Notes under the pieces: generated by a model | What the model was told of the DNA's origin: nothing | Seen by the model: the letters and a program-made list of their open reading frames with translations, nothing else | Database searches by the model: none | Source: Zychaea mexicana | Taxonomy: Eukaryota; Mucoromycota; Mucoromycetes; Mucorales; Lichtheimiaceae | Assembly: GCF_025766255.1 (NCBI RefSeq) | Contig: NW_026516698.1 | Coordinates: 1 to 64,000, forward strand | Direction: 5' to 3' | DNA: 64,000 nucleotides | In this document: positions 13,145 to 24,807 of the stretch, one piece after another | How the letters are laid out: each line of letters opens with the position of its first letter | Position numbering within the stretch: the stretch's first letter is position 1 | Program-made: the position numbers and the translations under genes

Positions 13145-15396
13145 TATTCCTAATTTCGAGCAATTTCTTCTAAAAGTATCATGTCTGCCTGCATGGGCTG
13201 TTGCATTACTACTAAATAAGTGTACTCGGCTTCCTTAATAGATCTAGTAAAACAAAGTTCTGAAAATGTAAAAGTAAGGATATAAGAGGCCTCCGTGCGC
13301 TGTGGAGTCAGTTGGTCTGTGACCGGTGTACACCCTCTCTAATTGATCCTCTTTTAGTAAAATAAAATTGGTTTGCTGTGTTCTTTTAGGAGGCATAATA
13401 ATGGTAATGAGTTATTTTTTCTTTCAATTTGAGGGAGTTTGCTCTCTCTATCATACGCAAGAGAAGAAGATTCAATATGTACGAGCTGTTTAAAAGAACG
13501 AAGGATGGACGATGGTTCTAAAGAGCGCGCGCAAGTGTGTATTATCCAAGATGCACGTCCGTAGATCGATACTTGACTTGAGTGACCGTCGAACCTATCA
13601 CAATCGCGCGATGGGATGCCATACAGAGAGACAGAAGCAGCTGTACGCCCCGGCACATAGACGCCTCATCCCCACATTTGGGTCCGTTAGTGATACTTAT
13701 TCTTACTTTGCACCCCTACCTCTCCTTGCTTTCTCTTATTCTTATCGTACATAGTGGGGAGTGGCTCAGTCGTAATCGGAAGAGAGAAAGAGCAAGAAAG
13801 AGAGAGAGGGAGACAGAGTACAATTTACCCATTACAGGTCAAGCGATATGCAAGCCTATTCTGAGATAACTAACCACTCCACACTCTCTCGTGTTCTTCT
13901 CTGTGATGCTAATCGTGGTGTGTGTACATATGCGTGGTGGTGTCTATGTAGGCGTGGGCGCAACAGCCCACTTGTTTTTATTTCTGCTTATGTACCCTTT
14001 TTCTAAAATGCCTCATCAGCAACCCTTCTTCCTAAGAATAAGAGCTACGCAGGAAAAGGATGCAAGTCTATTACAGGAGTGGATATGATAAGGTATGTGT
14101 GCGGTGTAAGACGCTGATCGTTTTCGACATCATTGAAAAATCGCCATAGAGACAACAACGGCAACAGCAACTGTCATCTTGATATCCATAGCAAAATGAC
14201 ATGATTGGTGGATTGATGAGGCGCTTTGATGTCAAAAATCGATACTCTTTTCCTTGTTTTGGGAAATCGCGTAGTGTGTTTTAGGGCGCATCGATTTTTG
14301 GTTTTTTTTTCCACCTGTCGCAACGAAGGATTGGCGGGGAGGGATCGAGCATAGATCAAGCTAAATTGTTATTTTAGGGACAAGGCAGAGTCCATGGGCA
14401 AAAGAGGGAGTGGTAGGGGTTAGCGAAAGAATAGGGAACGGAGGATGTGAATCACAAGCTTTTTTTAAGAATATGAGAGAAGGAATCATAGCAGATCAGT
14501 TATAGTTGGTTAGAGACCAAGAGAGAGGAGGGAGGAGGAGCAAGCTAATCACACCCCTTCTCGTCGATTTCTGAATAAGTGGTGTGATAGACTCTGTTCT
14601 CTTTGCTGTTATAGAATCGATTGCCATCCACGTTTCTAGAGTATGCACGTATATAGTAATACAAAGTGCAAATCCAGCAGAAACCACCCAAGAAGAAGGG
14701 TTGAGCTAAATATAATACATTCGTGTTGCATATACATAGCGACCATCGCTAAAACAATAGAATAAGCTGTAGTAAGTTGCATTAAGAGATTGCTTGGTTA
14801 CTATCGTCGACATTAAAAGCGATGATGATCGTTATTAGTAAACGGACCGTTGAGTCGTGTATGCGAACAAAAAAGGCAAATGCCGGAAGATCGGCACATG
14901 GTACAAATAAGGAAACGAGGCGCGTGTGACATTATAAGGTAAGATGCCGAATGCTATTTTTTGGTCTTATTCCATCAGATACGTACAGTGGTAGCTTGAT
15001 AGAAAAAAGATCGGCATAAAACAGTGGTTCATTTTGGATGTGCTGCTCGTCCGTCATTCAAGCGGGTTCAGGCTATGTATGTGTGTGTGTGTGCTATGTA
15101 GAACCCTTGCACAAGAACAAATAGAATGAATGAAAAGGGCGGCGTATTGTTCTATTTGGATTGGGATAGAGCGACAGTATCATCCTATGAAAGCTGGTAC
15201 CTATTGTGACACTGCAGATTCTTTAATATGTACCCTTTGACATGCTGTCGTCTGTCGTTGTTATTTGTTGTTGCAGCATAAAAGTAAGTTGCGCCCAACA
15301 GCACAACACAACACAGCAGGTATGCGATGTGTGTGGGTAACACAATGATGGACGATCAGCAGCACATTGTGTCGTGTGTGCGATGAGTGTGTGTGA

Positions 15397-15433
15397 TGAG
15401 TGAGTGAGTGAGTGAGTGAGTGAGTGAGTGAGT
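15397..15433. repeat. (TGAG)n microsatellite
   Basis: About nine perfect tandem copies of TGAG, in the gene desert. Confidence 0.95.
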
Positions 15434-16005
15434 TCGTATCACTGGTACTTTCATACATGCTGTTGCAAGAAGACAAATAGGAACCCTCCCCGTTGGTTAT
15501 AGAATTTTTGTTACAATAGAACTTGTGCTTTGCTCTTTGACCTTTTTCAAGAAACACAGACCATCTCGTAAAAATAGCCAGTTTGCATGATAGAGCACAT
15601 CCTCTCTCTCTCTTTCTCTCTCGCTATCTCCTGTGTAAATTGTGCACCCCCACAGAGCAAGAAGCACACATACTTTTCCTACTCCTTCTCTTCCCCGCTC
15701 ACGCAGCTAGATCATGTTGCTGTTGCTTGTAGTGCGTGCGTGCGTGCCTAAAGCTGCTGCTGTCTCGCCTACCGCGTTCGGTCATATTCTATTTGCAAGG
15801 CAAATTCCTGAGCGAACTATGAGTCTTGTTGAGTTTGGTTGCTGTTGTTGTTGCTGTCGGGGATGATGAGCGACAGGTGCATGGTCGATTCAGTAATAAT
15901 TCTTCACAAGGGCAGATCAACCATCATGCGGTTGATGCTCAGCCAAGTATGTGCGCATCTGTTTTTACGTTCAGACGCCCATCCTCCTCACACTCACACG
16001 TACAG

Positions 16006-16040
16006 GCACACGCACACGCACACGCACACGCACACGCACA
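16006..16040. repeat. (GCACAC)n microsatellite
   Basis: About six tandem copies of a 6-bp unit with alternating purine and pyrimidine, a candidate Z-DNA-forming tract. Confidence 0.95.
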
Positions 16041-16326
16041 ACAACATCGCTCGTGTCAACCATCACTTTTGTGTACAGACTCTTAATAAGATTACCTGTG
16101 CCTGTATGTTTCGCATAAGAAGTGTCTTTTTCTCCTTTATGCAAATCCTCTTCCAAGTGGCTTTCTTTACTAGATATACGATACGAGAGGTAATCTAGAC
16201 TAATCTCTGCTGTAGTTCCGCGGTCAACCACACGTAAATGTAGTTTGACATCATGCGTAAAACAGATTTAAGTTATGGACATCAACGCAGGAGATCCTCT
16301 GCTTTGGTGGAGGTGTTGGTCCACTT

Positions 16327-16355
16327 GGGTGGGTGGGTGTGTGGGGGGGGGTGGG
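16327..16355 (+). promoter_or_regulatory. G-quadruplex-like run upstream of the Ran1-type kinase
   Basis: Four or more runs of at least three G separated by 1-4 bases. A second G-rich block lies at 16436-16474. Both are on the coding strand, 400-540 bp before the kinase ATG, so they could act in its promoter or leader. The motif is seen; the role is inference. Confidence 0.55.
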
Positions 16356-16870
16356 TGTGGTGCGAGGAGGAGGGCAGTTTTATTTGGGAGTTGGAGAAAA
16401 TGGGTACGTGCAAAGGAGAGAGCCTCTTTTTTTCTGGGGGGAGGGGGATGGGCAGCAGCAAAAGGGAGGGAGGGAGTGCAGTTATTATTGGCGTCAAAAG
16501 CTGAACAATGCTTCAACCTCACCAAATCTGGTATCTTTCGTAAATGATCCTCTCCCCCCTCCCCTGAGAGTAGAGTACTTATCACGCCCTTCAAAAAAAA
16601 AGTGCTAGGTTCGGTCGGATTGACCCTTATTTTGCTACCGATTATAAATTGTGCTGATTTTTTCCCACTTGGCCAGTCTTTTCTTTCTTTCTTCTGTCTC
16701 TTACTTTATGTTCCATCTGTAAATTCTTTTTACCTATTTCATATCCTATCCGAAAAACAACAACCCAAAAAGCACCATCGTCATAGCATACCAACGCACT
16801 TAGCACCAACCACCAGCACCACACACATCGGCCCCACGTTACTTACACAACCACACAACAGCAACAAAAG

Positions 16871-18297
16871 ATGATCCACCAACACCCAACTTTCCGTCTC
16901 GGCACTCGCATCAACAACCTCGAAATCGTCAATGTGCTCGGCGAAGGCGCCTATGGCCAGGTATACTTGGCCAAGCAGCTCGACAAGGGCAGGCCACGGC
17001 TGTATGCCATCAAGTCCCTTCGGCAATCGAAACTTGACGACCGACAGCGAGCGTTCCAGCGCACCGAAATCGGACTGCACGCCAGACTCTCTGGCCATCC
17101 ACACATTATCCGACTCGAGCGCGTCATTCGGGAGCCCGAGTGGACTCATGTGGTGCTCGAGTATGGGCCAGAAGGCGACTTGTTTACGGCCATCACTGAG
17201 CGAGACCTTTACGTTAACAACCATCAGCTCATTCGGCACGTGTTCCTGCAGCTGCTTGATGCAGTCAGTTACTGTCATAACAACGGTGTTTACCATCGCG
17301 ACCTGAAGCCCGAAAACGTCCTCGTCTTTGACAACGGCCATACGGTCAAGCTGGCCGACTTTGGTTTAGCCACCACTGAGCCAATCACAAGCGATTATGG
17401 GTGCGGCAGCACATTCTACTTTTCGCCTGGTAAGTCACCCACAGCCAACAGTAATGATAATAATAACATCATCATGACACTACATTCCACTAGTCATTTT
17501 ATTTTCCCAGACTAATTTATTTTCATGTTCTCCCTTCCTTCCCCACCCCCCCTAATAATTAATAATAATTAGAATGCCAAGGTGATCTCAACCGCAGTAA
17601 TAACAAGAAATCCGCTCGCCGCGTTGGCTATGCTACAGCTCCAAACGATGTGTGGTCTTTGGGCGTGATTCTCATCAACATGGCCGCTGGTCGAAACCCA
17701 TGGCGCCAAGCATCGTTGAGCGATGACACATTTTGCGCCTACCTCGCCGACCCCAACTTCCTGCTCAAGATCCTGCCTATTTCCCGTGAGCTCAACCAGA
17801 TCTTGAAGCGGATATTCTGCATTGATCCTCTCCGTCGTATTGGTCTCGACGAACTCAAAGAGCGTATCAAGCGATGCAAGCACTTTACTCGAACACCCGA
17901 GGTTGAACGCTTGGAATTGCAGCAGGATCTGGAACGCGAGTCTTTGGGACTTTCGATACGCTTCAACCACAAACAATTCCAACAACAGCAGCAACAGAAG
18001 CAGCAACAGAAGCAGCACCAGCAGCAGCAACAACAAGCCAAAGTTGTCCTGCCGCCATCGCCGCCGGCAACACCGCGGTCCGACCGATCCCGATCGTCCT
18101 TCGCAACCACGTCGTCATGGCAGCAACAACAGCAGCGGTTGACAACACCCCCCTCTTCTCGTACGGGAAGCAAGTCTAAGATACCCCGCGCCGCCACGCC
18201 GGACGAGGCGACGATGTCGACGTTTGATGCAGAAGAAGCAGCAGCACCAACAGAAGCAGATGATCTTATGCCAAAAATGCTCGCACTGACTGTCTAG
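16871..18297 (+). CDS. Ran1/Sks1/Ksp1-type serine/threonine kinase with poly-Gln tail
   Basis: Ser/Thr kinase of 427 aa, related to fungal Ran1 (Pat1), Sks1 and Vhs1, which control nutrient-dependent differentiation. Exons 16871-17429 and 17573-18297 (intron 143 nt, GT-AG). Kinase landmarks: LGEGAYGQVY glycine loop, AIKSL lysine, catalytic HRDLKPEN, DFGLATTEP, and the family-typical GCGSTFYFSPECQG across the splice junction; a WSLGVILINM helix and RIGLDEL close the domain at about residue 305. The C-terminal 120 residues are disordered, with two poly-Gln blocks and many SP/TP sites. The start is the only in-frame ATG after an in-frame stop, preceded by a CA-rich leader. Long poly-Gln suggests length variation between strains. 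Confidence 0.93.
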
Positions 18298-18393
18298 TAC
18301 AACGAACAGCTACAATGACGATGCAGCATCTCTCTCTTGCTTTCTCCTTCTCTCTAACAGTACAAAGCACATTCATTTCACTTTCTTTCTTTT

Positions 18394-18424
<31 letters not shown>

Positions 18425-19521
18425 CTTTACATACCCACACAACACACTTTGCTCAAACTACTCGACACAACAGCAAGCGAATGGGGAGCACAGTGTGGAT
18501 CATCTGTCCCCCTGCTTCTTTAGCAACAACATCTTTTTCATTTTCAATGTTCAATCATCAATCATCATTTTGCTTTTCTTCTGTTCATTCTCGTACACTC
18601 ACATTTATCAAACCTTATATGTTACTGGCCTTGTCTATATTTGTTTTTCTTTATGCTCTTTTCTCCTTCTTTCTTTTTTGTAAGTTTATCATTGGCACTT
18701 GGTACGCTTTTTCTTTTACATTATGTATATGTCTCTTATTACCACCCACTTCCACTGCGGGCTTTTCTTTCTTGCACCTGTATGTATATCGCCTTTTCGT
18801 CTGTCAATCATGAATAACCCTATCCCCCTCTTCATTATCACTTATCACTCCCCCTCCCACCCGTTCTTCTTTCTCTTCTTGTCCGTTTCATCATCTAAAT
18901 AGCCCTCTCCTTCTTCTTTCAACCCCAACTCCTCATCCATTATTTCATCAAATCAATCAATCTACCTTTTGCTGTGCATATCTTTGTTCTTTGATTATAT
19001 TAGTATCAATAATAAAAAAGAATAACAACAACTTAATTTCTTCTTTCACACCATCTTGCATCATCATGTGTCGATAATTAAAAATATGTATTCTTGAACT
19101 TGTCCTGCCAAAAACCTTAAATTTGGAGAAAAACAATTAGCGTGACACATTGCATCTTTGGTGTAACAACCCAGTCTTTAAGCAACAAGGTATATCGTAG
19201 ACGACAGCATAAGATACCTTACCGTTATATTCATTTACGGAGTTTTTTATTATACAGACTCCCAAGCAATTTTGAGGGCTTTGTTATGTCAATTCCGCTG
19301 TAATACGTAAAACTCTCTCTTCTGCTCGTCATCGTCGCTCGTCCTTAGATTTTCACATGTCAGTCACCTGAGTAAAAGTGAATGTGTGGCGTCTCTCATT
19401 CTCATTCTCCCTCTTTTTCTTTCTTCTCTCCCTTTCTCTTTTTCTCTCTCTCTCAACATTTTTTTTTTCTCGAAACAAGTTTTTCTTTTCACACATCCAT
19501 TCAGCGTGGGTAACTATTTCC
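18298..19521. other. Intergenic, pyrimidine-rich
   Basis: 3' side of the kinase and 5' side of the phosphatase. Contains a (CAA)n tract and long CT-rich blocks, including one just before the phosphatase start that may be a core-promoter pyrimidine tract. No gene-like frame. Confidence 0.5.
18394..18425. repeat. (ACA)n microsatellite
   Basis: About ten tandem trinucleotides in the 3' flank of the kinase. Confidence 0.95.
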
Positions 19522-20733
19522 ATGGTACCCCCTCAAATCAACAATGTGTTTATTATACGGCATGGTGAGCGACTCGGTATGTTGATCTGTCCGAGGAGCC
19601 ATTGTGTATGAGTTTAAGGACAGCATAGAAAAAGTTCGTGGGACTGGAACCCTGTTGCTGGATGATCCTGGTGATGATGGGAACCGCGCCATCTTGTTTT
19701 TTAATAACAACAACAACATATCGATTGATAGACCATGCCATTAAGATGTGGCGACCAGACCCTTCACATGGCTTATGGGACCCACCATTGTCGCCTGCTG
19801 TAAGTTACATGATATTAGCAAGTATGATAAATATAACCTCTTTTGTATCTACGTTAATTATCTCCCAAGAGCGACATACTCACACTACGTTGTACATATA
19901 CATTTTAGGGCCACGAGCAAGCTGAAAAGACCGGACAACGGCTCGTCGAGCTGTTAGAGGAGGTGGGCGTGGACTTGGAAACAACGAGCGTTGTTATCTA
20001 CAGTTCACCATTCCAACGATGCATTGACACTTCACTGGGGATTGCACGTCATGTGCCCAACTCGATCCTACGACTCGAGTTGGGATTAGGAGAATGGATG
20101 TGTGAACGGTTCTTTGATGAAGATCTGGCACCTGCATCACGGTTAATTGCGCGACAACAGGAGGCGTTGGCAAGGCAACAGGCACAAGCGTTTGCTTCCA
20201 TGGCAACAAAGACAAAGAACAACAATTATAGCGATTACCTTGGTAACACCACAGCCCTAACAACGCCAGTAGTGCCAATGTTACCATGGGTGGATTATGG
20301 ATACCGACCCCTACGGACTGAATTTGACTTTCCAGAACGGTATGGGGATATGCTGCGGCGTTTCGATGAGGCACGGATGCACTGTTTGGCCACGGCACAG
20401 CAGCTGCCACCGCAGAAAACCAACAAGAAGACCACAGCTTGTTCGTCTCATATGATTTTATTGTTTGTCACTCACGCTGTGGGCGTTAATGCATTGTTGG
20501 ATGGGTTTAGAAATCAGTTGACGCGACCGATTGAGACGGGATATTGCAGTATTTCACGGGTAACACGGACGTCGCACCACTTGCCGTCCCCCATAGTAAT
20601 GTTTCCTGCTGCTTCCACTACTACAATATCGTCCGCACTCCCTTCTCCCAAAGAAGAAAAGGACACAAGCGATCTGCATGAACGTGACGAGTGGACGGTT
20701 GATCTGCTTGCTTCTGATACCCATCTTACTTAA
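19522..20733 (+). CDS. Histidine phosphatase superfamily (branch 1, phosphoglycerate-mutase-like) protein
   Basis: Phosphatase of 315 aa using a phospho-histidine intermediate. Exons 19522-19576, 19732-19799 and 19909-20733 (introns 155 and 109 nt). The catalytic RHGER is at residues 14-18, followed after splicing by DPSHGLWDPPLSPAGHEQA; SSPFQRC and the partner His in FVTHAVGVN complete the active site. An ELGLGEWMCE segment resembles the UBASH3/Tfc7-like subgroup of small fungal histidine phosphatases rather than glycolytic mutase. A 40-residue Gln/Asn-rich insert lies mid-protein and the C-terminus is Ser/Pro-rich. The substrate is unknown. It converges on the uL13 gene with 193 bp between stop codons. 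Confidence 0.88.
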
Positions 20734-20926
20734 ATTACTCCAATAATCTTATTTACTCACTTTTCTTCACTATACCCTTTCCCTTTCTCCCAATGTAAAA
20801 AATCCTCCTACCCCCTTCAACCTGAATTCGCTCCCTTCCAATTTCCAAGAAAACCAAAAGAAACTTTCTTTTTCTGGCAGTGGATTTACAAATGACTTTT
20901 TTATATTTTATAAGAATAAGGAAGAA

Positions 20927-21940
20927 TTAGTGACCAAGGGCAGCAAGCGAAGCGTTGATATCCTTGACGGCATCAGCCTTGGAAGCAACGGCCTTCTTCT
21001 CAACAGCAGCCAAAGCAGTCTTGCGCTGGTAGTAAGCAGCAGACTTGGCCTTGCGCTTCTCTTCGAGCTTAGCAACGACATCTTGGTACTTCCAGCCGTA
21101 TTCCTGCGAGATGCGGCCAAGCGAGGTGTACTTGCGGCCAGGCTTCAAGCGCTGGACACGGAGGGCATCGGGGATGACCATGCGCTTGACCTTGTCGTAG
21201 GGTGGGGGGACACCCTCGAACAGCTTGATGCGCTCAAGGGCAGCAGCACCACGGGCAGTCTTGTGGGGAATCATACCACGGATGGCCTTGTACAAAATAC
21301 GCGAGGGGGCGCGGAAGTGGAAGGGACCACCCTTGCGAGGGTTGACACGGTTCTGCTTGTGGAGGTAGGCGTGGTACTTGACTAAAAATAAAATCCATGA
21401 CAACTTAGCGTCTTCTCTCTTCCCCTTCATCATCCCGATATATTATTATCTATATTCTCTCCCCATACACAACCGAATTCTTTCTACTTACGCTTGTTAC
21501 GGAAGAACTCGCCAGAGACGTTCAATTCTTCACAACGAACAACAACGACCTTTTGGCCGCTCAAAGCCTGCTTGGAAATAATAGAGGAGAGACGACCGAG
21601 GAGGTGACCCTTACCGTCAATGACAACCACCTAAAACACACAAAAATTTTCAAATGAGTAAACCATGTCGTCTCCAAACAAATTGAAAGAAGATAGTACT
21701 AGGGCGATCGCGTTTAGTCTGGTTGGGTGGCAAATGGTGAAGGAAGCAAATTTTTTTCTTCTTCTTCTGGTCTCCCAAAATGGAATCGAAAAAATCACGT
21801 CAAACGTTCGAATGTCGAAATCGTTTTTTTCCGGTTCAACTTTGCACACACAACCGCCGTAAACGCATATGAAAGGCCGTAGTTGGTGCTGAAAAGAAGA
21901 AGGTTTGTGTGTGTGTGTGTACCTTTTCAAAAGTGCTCAT
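20927..21940 (-). CDS. RPL13A: 60S ribosomal protein uL13 (RPL13A/Rpl16)
   Basis: Large-subunit ribosomal protein, 203 aa, the eukaryotic length. Exons 21940-21923 (MSTFEK only), 21630-21492 and 21381-20927. Recognisable segments: [26 protein letters not shown] (spliced), [19 protein letters not shown] and the basic C-terminal helix. Codon use is strongly biased, as expected of a highly expressed gene. Intron 1 is long (292 nt) with a (GT)n tract right after the donor; I searched it for C/D-box snoRNA motifs and saw none. The first exon of only six codons is typical for ribosomal protein genes. Confidence 0.97.
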
Positions 21941-23541
21941 GCTGAAAGTCTCGAGTCCGGAAAAGAGAGAGAAAGAACCGTTCCAAGTGTGCGCCTCTCA
22001 ACAATACCAAAAAAATTTTTAGCTCAGCGGAATCAGAAAACTCGGTAGGCTTCTCACACAACGTTCGACACGTCAAATCTACGTCGTGCTCAATCCACCA
22101 AAGAAGTGTTTTAAATACCGTATCATTATTCCTAATTCTTTCAGTCTGTATCAGCTGCTGGTGAGAGCTCTTAAATTAGCCTTAACACTATGGCAAAGCA
22201 TAGACTACAAGGTTATGCAATTAAATTAGGATCAAAGTATTTCTAAAACAAATCGATAACGCTACTCAAGATGTCATGCTTTGCACTTGAAAGCCTCAGA
22301 AAATGATTAGCATGTTAGACATTACGGCAATATTGGGCACTCTTATAGTTGAAAGCTATGATCCAATACTGATGTGATAAACTTAGCTGACCCGCACCGT
22401 GAGCATGCGGTCGCTTCCTTTCGGTACTGATTGTTTAGGGTTTTTTAAACGGTAAATAGGATGCCATCACTGAGAAAACCCTAATGGGGAAAAAAGTGTG
22501 GTCACAGAAGATAAGAAAGTGTGTATATGACAAGCAAAAGCATTCTTCTGCAACAATTGTTTCTACCCTACCACCGTCGTAGTTGGAAGTATGTTTATGT
22601 AACTGCTTATTAGGATATTTGTATGTTGGCGGTCAAGTTAGCTGCCGGTATAGTAAGTTGAAGAAACTATATGAACGATCAAAGTATTCCAAATCAATGT
22701 GGTAAGAACTATTATATAAGTAAATGGAGACACGGATTGGTTCGACAGCAGTCGATAAGTAGGATAGGTCATCCTTTCATGGATTAATGTGTTAAAAAAG
22801 TAGCTCTGCTCTGCACAAGCACCCAATTTGCTAGTTCACTCCCAAGTGTAATCACTGAAGAAGTAATTGGAGTAGATCATGTTTCTTTGAGTTCTTGCTC
22901 TATATGTTACAAGGTTTATGCCATTCGCATGTATCATATATTGGTACTTTGTATATTTTTTCTCGATAACTGCTGATATATTCGTCTGCCATACGATCCA
23001 GTTCTATTCCTTCAGAAAATGCAGAACTAGGTATTGTTTTGAAGAGATACTACGAGTCTCTCTCTCCATATAATTGCTCTCCACAAAAAATGAAACATTA
23101 AATAGACAGGGAGAGATAGAGCATTGCATGAACTCGTAAGTTGGAAATAAAGAAGAGGCAACATCTGGATAGCAACTTGGTTATATGAACTGTCGGAGTT
23201 GACCATTATGGCAATGGGCGGATGGATTTGGATGGACGGCTGGAAAGAGGGTGCTACAAGACGATTGGGCCAATGATCAAGAAGTCCTCCCTTTTCCCTT
23301 TGTTGTAATCGTCCTTCGGGCTTCACCACGACAGCTATGGTACATACAGATAACGCAAACGGATGGATGGATAGAGTGGATGAATGGATGGATAAATGCA
23401 CGGATGGGATGGATAAAGCAAAAGAAACGAGAAATAGAAAACTGACCTTACTACCAAAAAACAAAACTTTCTATCAATTCTATATACATGTCTACATGAA
23501 TTGAATGGAATCACCATTACTCGAATTACGAAAATTTACAG
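21941..23541. promoter_or_regulatory. Spacer between ribosomal protein genes uL13 and uL5, with teloboxes
   Basis: Divergent intergenic region that drives uL13 (minus) and uL5 (plus). Two telobox-type motifs occur: AAACCCTAAA on minus at 22434-22443 and AAACCCTAA on plus at 22476-22484, facing each other 32 bp apart. Such motifs are known in ribosomal-protein promoters of plants and many fungi. A GGAT tandem repeat lies near 23361-23400. The 5' exon of uL5 must be in the right part. No protein gene seen. Confidence 0.6.
23361..23400. repeat. Imperfect (GGAT)n repeat
   Basis: Tandem GGAT units with interruptions, in the uL5 upstream region, probably inside its first intron. Confidence 0.8.
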
Positions 23542-24199
23542 AGCGCCACTCAACAGACCAAGACGAACCCCATGAAGTCGCTTCACATCGAGAAGCTCGT
23601 TCTCAACATTTGCGTTGGTGAATCTGGTGATCGTTTGACCCGTGCTGCCAAGGTGTTGGAACAATTGACCGGTCAGACCCCCGTGTACTCCAAGGCTCGC
23701 TACACCGTCCGTACCTTTGGCATTCGCCGTAACGAAAAGATTTCCGTTCACGTTACCGTCCGTGGTCCTAAGGCCGAGGAAATCTTGGAACGTGGTTTGA
23801 AGGTCAAGGAATACGAACTTCGTGCCCGCAACTTTTCCGAGACCGGTAACTTTGGCTTCGGTATTGACGAACACATTGATCTTGGTATCAAGTACGATCC
23901 TTCCATTGGTATCTATGGTATGGACTACTACATCGTCATGGGCCGCCCTGGTAACCGTGTCGCTCGCCGCAAGCACACCAAGTCCAGAGTTGGCTTTGCT
24001 CACCGTATCAAGAAGGAAGAATCCGTCGAATGGTTCAAGTCTCGCGTACGTGAATACTTTTTTTTTTGTTTTATTCTAGTGATTGGTGTAAATAGCAGTG
24101 GTGGTGTACTGGAGATGGTGCTGATCAAGGTCGGAACTAATATGATTATTTTGCTTCTTTACGTTAATGTAGTTCGATGGTATCGTCGTGAACAAATAA
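23542..24199 (+). CDS. RPL11: 60S ribosomal protein uL5 (RPL11); start exon not fixed
   Basis: Large-subunit ribosomal protein that binds 5S rRNA at the central protuberance. Exons 23542-24045 and 24173-24199 are certain; the last encodes only FDGIVVNK. Conserved stretches include [55 protein letters not shown] and YYIVMGRPG. The first certain exon begins right after an AG acceptor with [13 protein letters not shown], so the true N-terminus is almost surely an upstream ATG-only exon (M + SATQQ). The only ATG followed by GT that I find nearby is at 23337-23339, with a weak GTACAT donor. Falling back on the internal Met at 23572 would lose ten residues. Confidence 0.96.
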
Positions 24200-24807
24200 G
24201 CTTGTTCTCTTTGGATCTGTGCATCAATAATAATAATAATAAAAGCGAATGCTTTTTACCAAGCTGTCATTTGTTTGTGTATTCAAAAAAAGCATCGATT
24301 GGGATGTATTCTAAGGGAAGGGGTTGAAATTGGGATATCGTGTAGCCTTGATAGACATATATGCAGCTTATGAGTGCTCCACTGAATTTATCGATTATCC
24401 GACAATAGCGGCAGCTAACAATTGACAGTGCACAACGACGATAGAACAGGCCCGTTATAATCACTCTTTTTCACATGCAGTCGTCCTTTGAGCATAATTG
24501 GACTGGAACAATTTACACGGATAAGTCAAACATGTGCGTGTGTTATTACAGATCTCGAAAAGAAAAAAGGTTTATTAATTCCAATTCAATCGAAACAAAC
24601 TTTTCTGTTGCAATTTAAAAAGATAGCATGATGGTAGAGGCGTTTGAATAAGTGTTGGCGAGAAGTGAGTGTGGTTTGTGCGTAAGAAGAAAAAAAGAGA
24701 CGGAAGAAAGACACGGTGTATTTTTTTTTTAAAATAAAATTGAGCCACAATAGATAGCCCTTTTTGTCGTTCGTTTGCAAACAGTTGTTTTATCATTTCG
24801 AAACCTT
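24200..24807. other. Intergenic between convergent uL5 and SmB genes
   Basis: Shared 3' flank of two convergent genes; contains AT-rich (AAT)n near 24230 and candidate polyadenylation signals on both strands. No gene. Confidence 0.5.

Larger units (their letters stand above)
10823..16870. other. 6-kb gene desert upstream of the Ran1-type kinase
   Basis: No conserved domain seen on either strand. The longest frame is 230 codons on minus (13144-12452); it has no signature I recognise and spans a G/C- and A-run-rich tract, so I treat it as unproven. Purine/pyrimidine blocks, scattered CTG/TTG repeats, microsatellites at 15.4 and 16.0 kb and G-rich runs at 16.3-16.5 kb are present. It could hold long promoters, non-coding RNAs or decayed sequence. 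Confidence 0.4.

Noticed and set aside
16781..17341. 186-codon minus-strand frame opposite the Ran1-type kinase
   Set aside because: It is the mirror of a strongly conserved kinase exon; no independent homology.
21631..21922. Intron 1 of uL13 as host of a snoRNA
   Set aside because: Ribosomal protein introns often carry C/D-box snoRNAs, but neither a TGATGA nor a CTGA box pair is present on the sense strand.
22397..22412. Short imperfect palindrome (ACCGTGAGCATGCGGT) near the teloboxes
   Set aside because: Too short and imperfect to call an operator or terminator.
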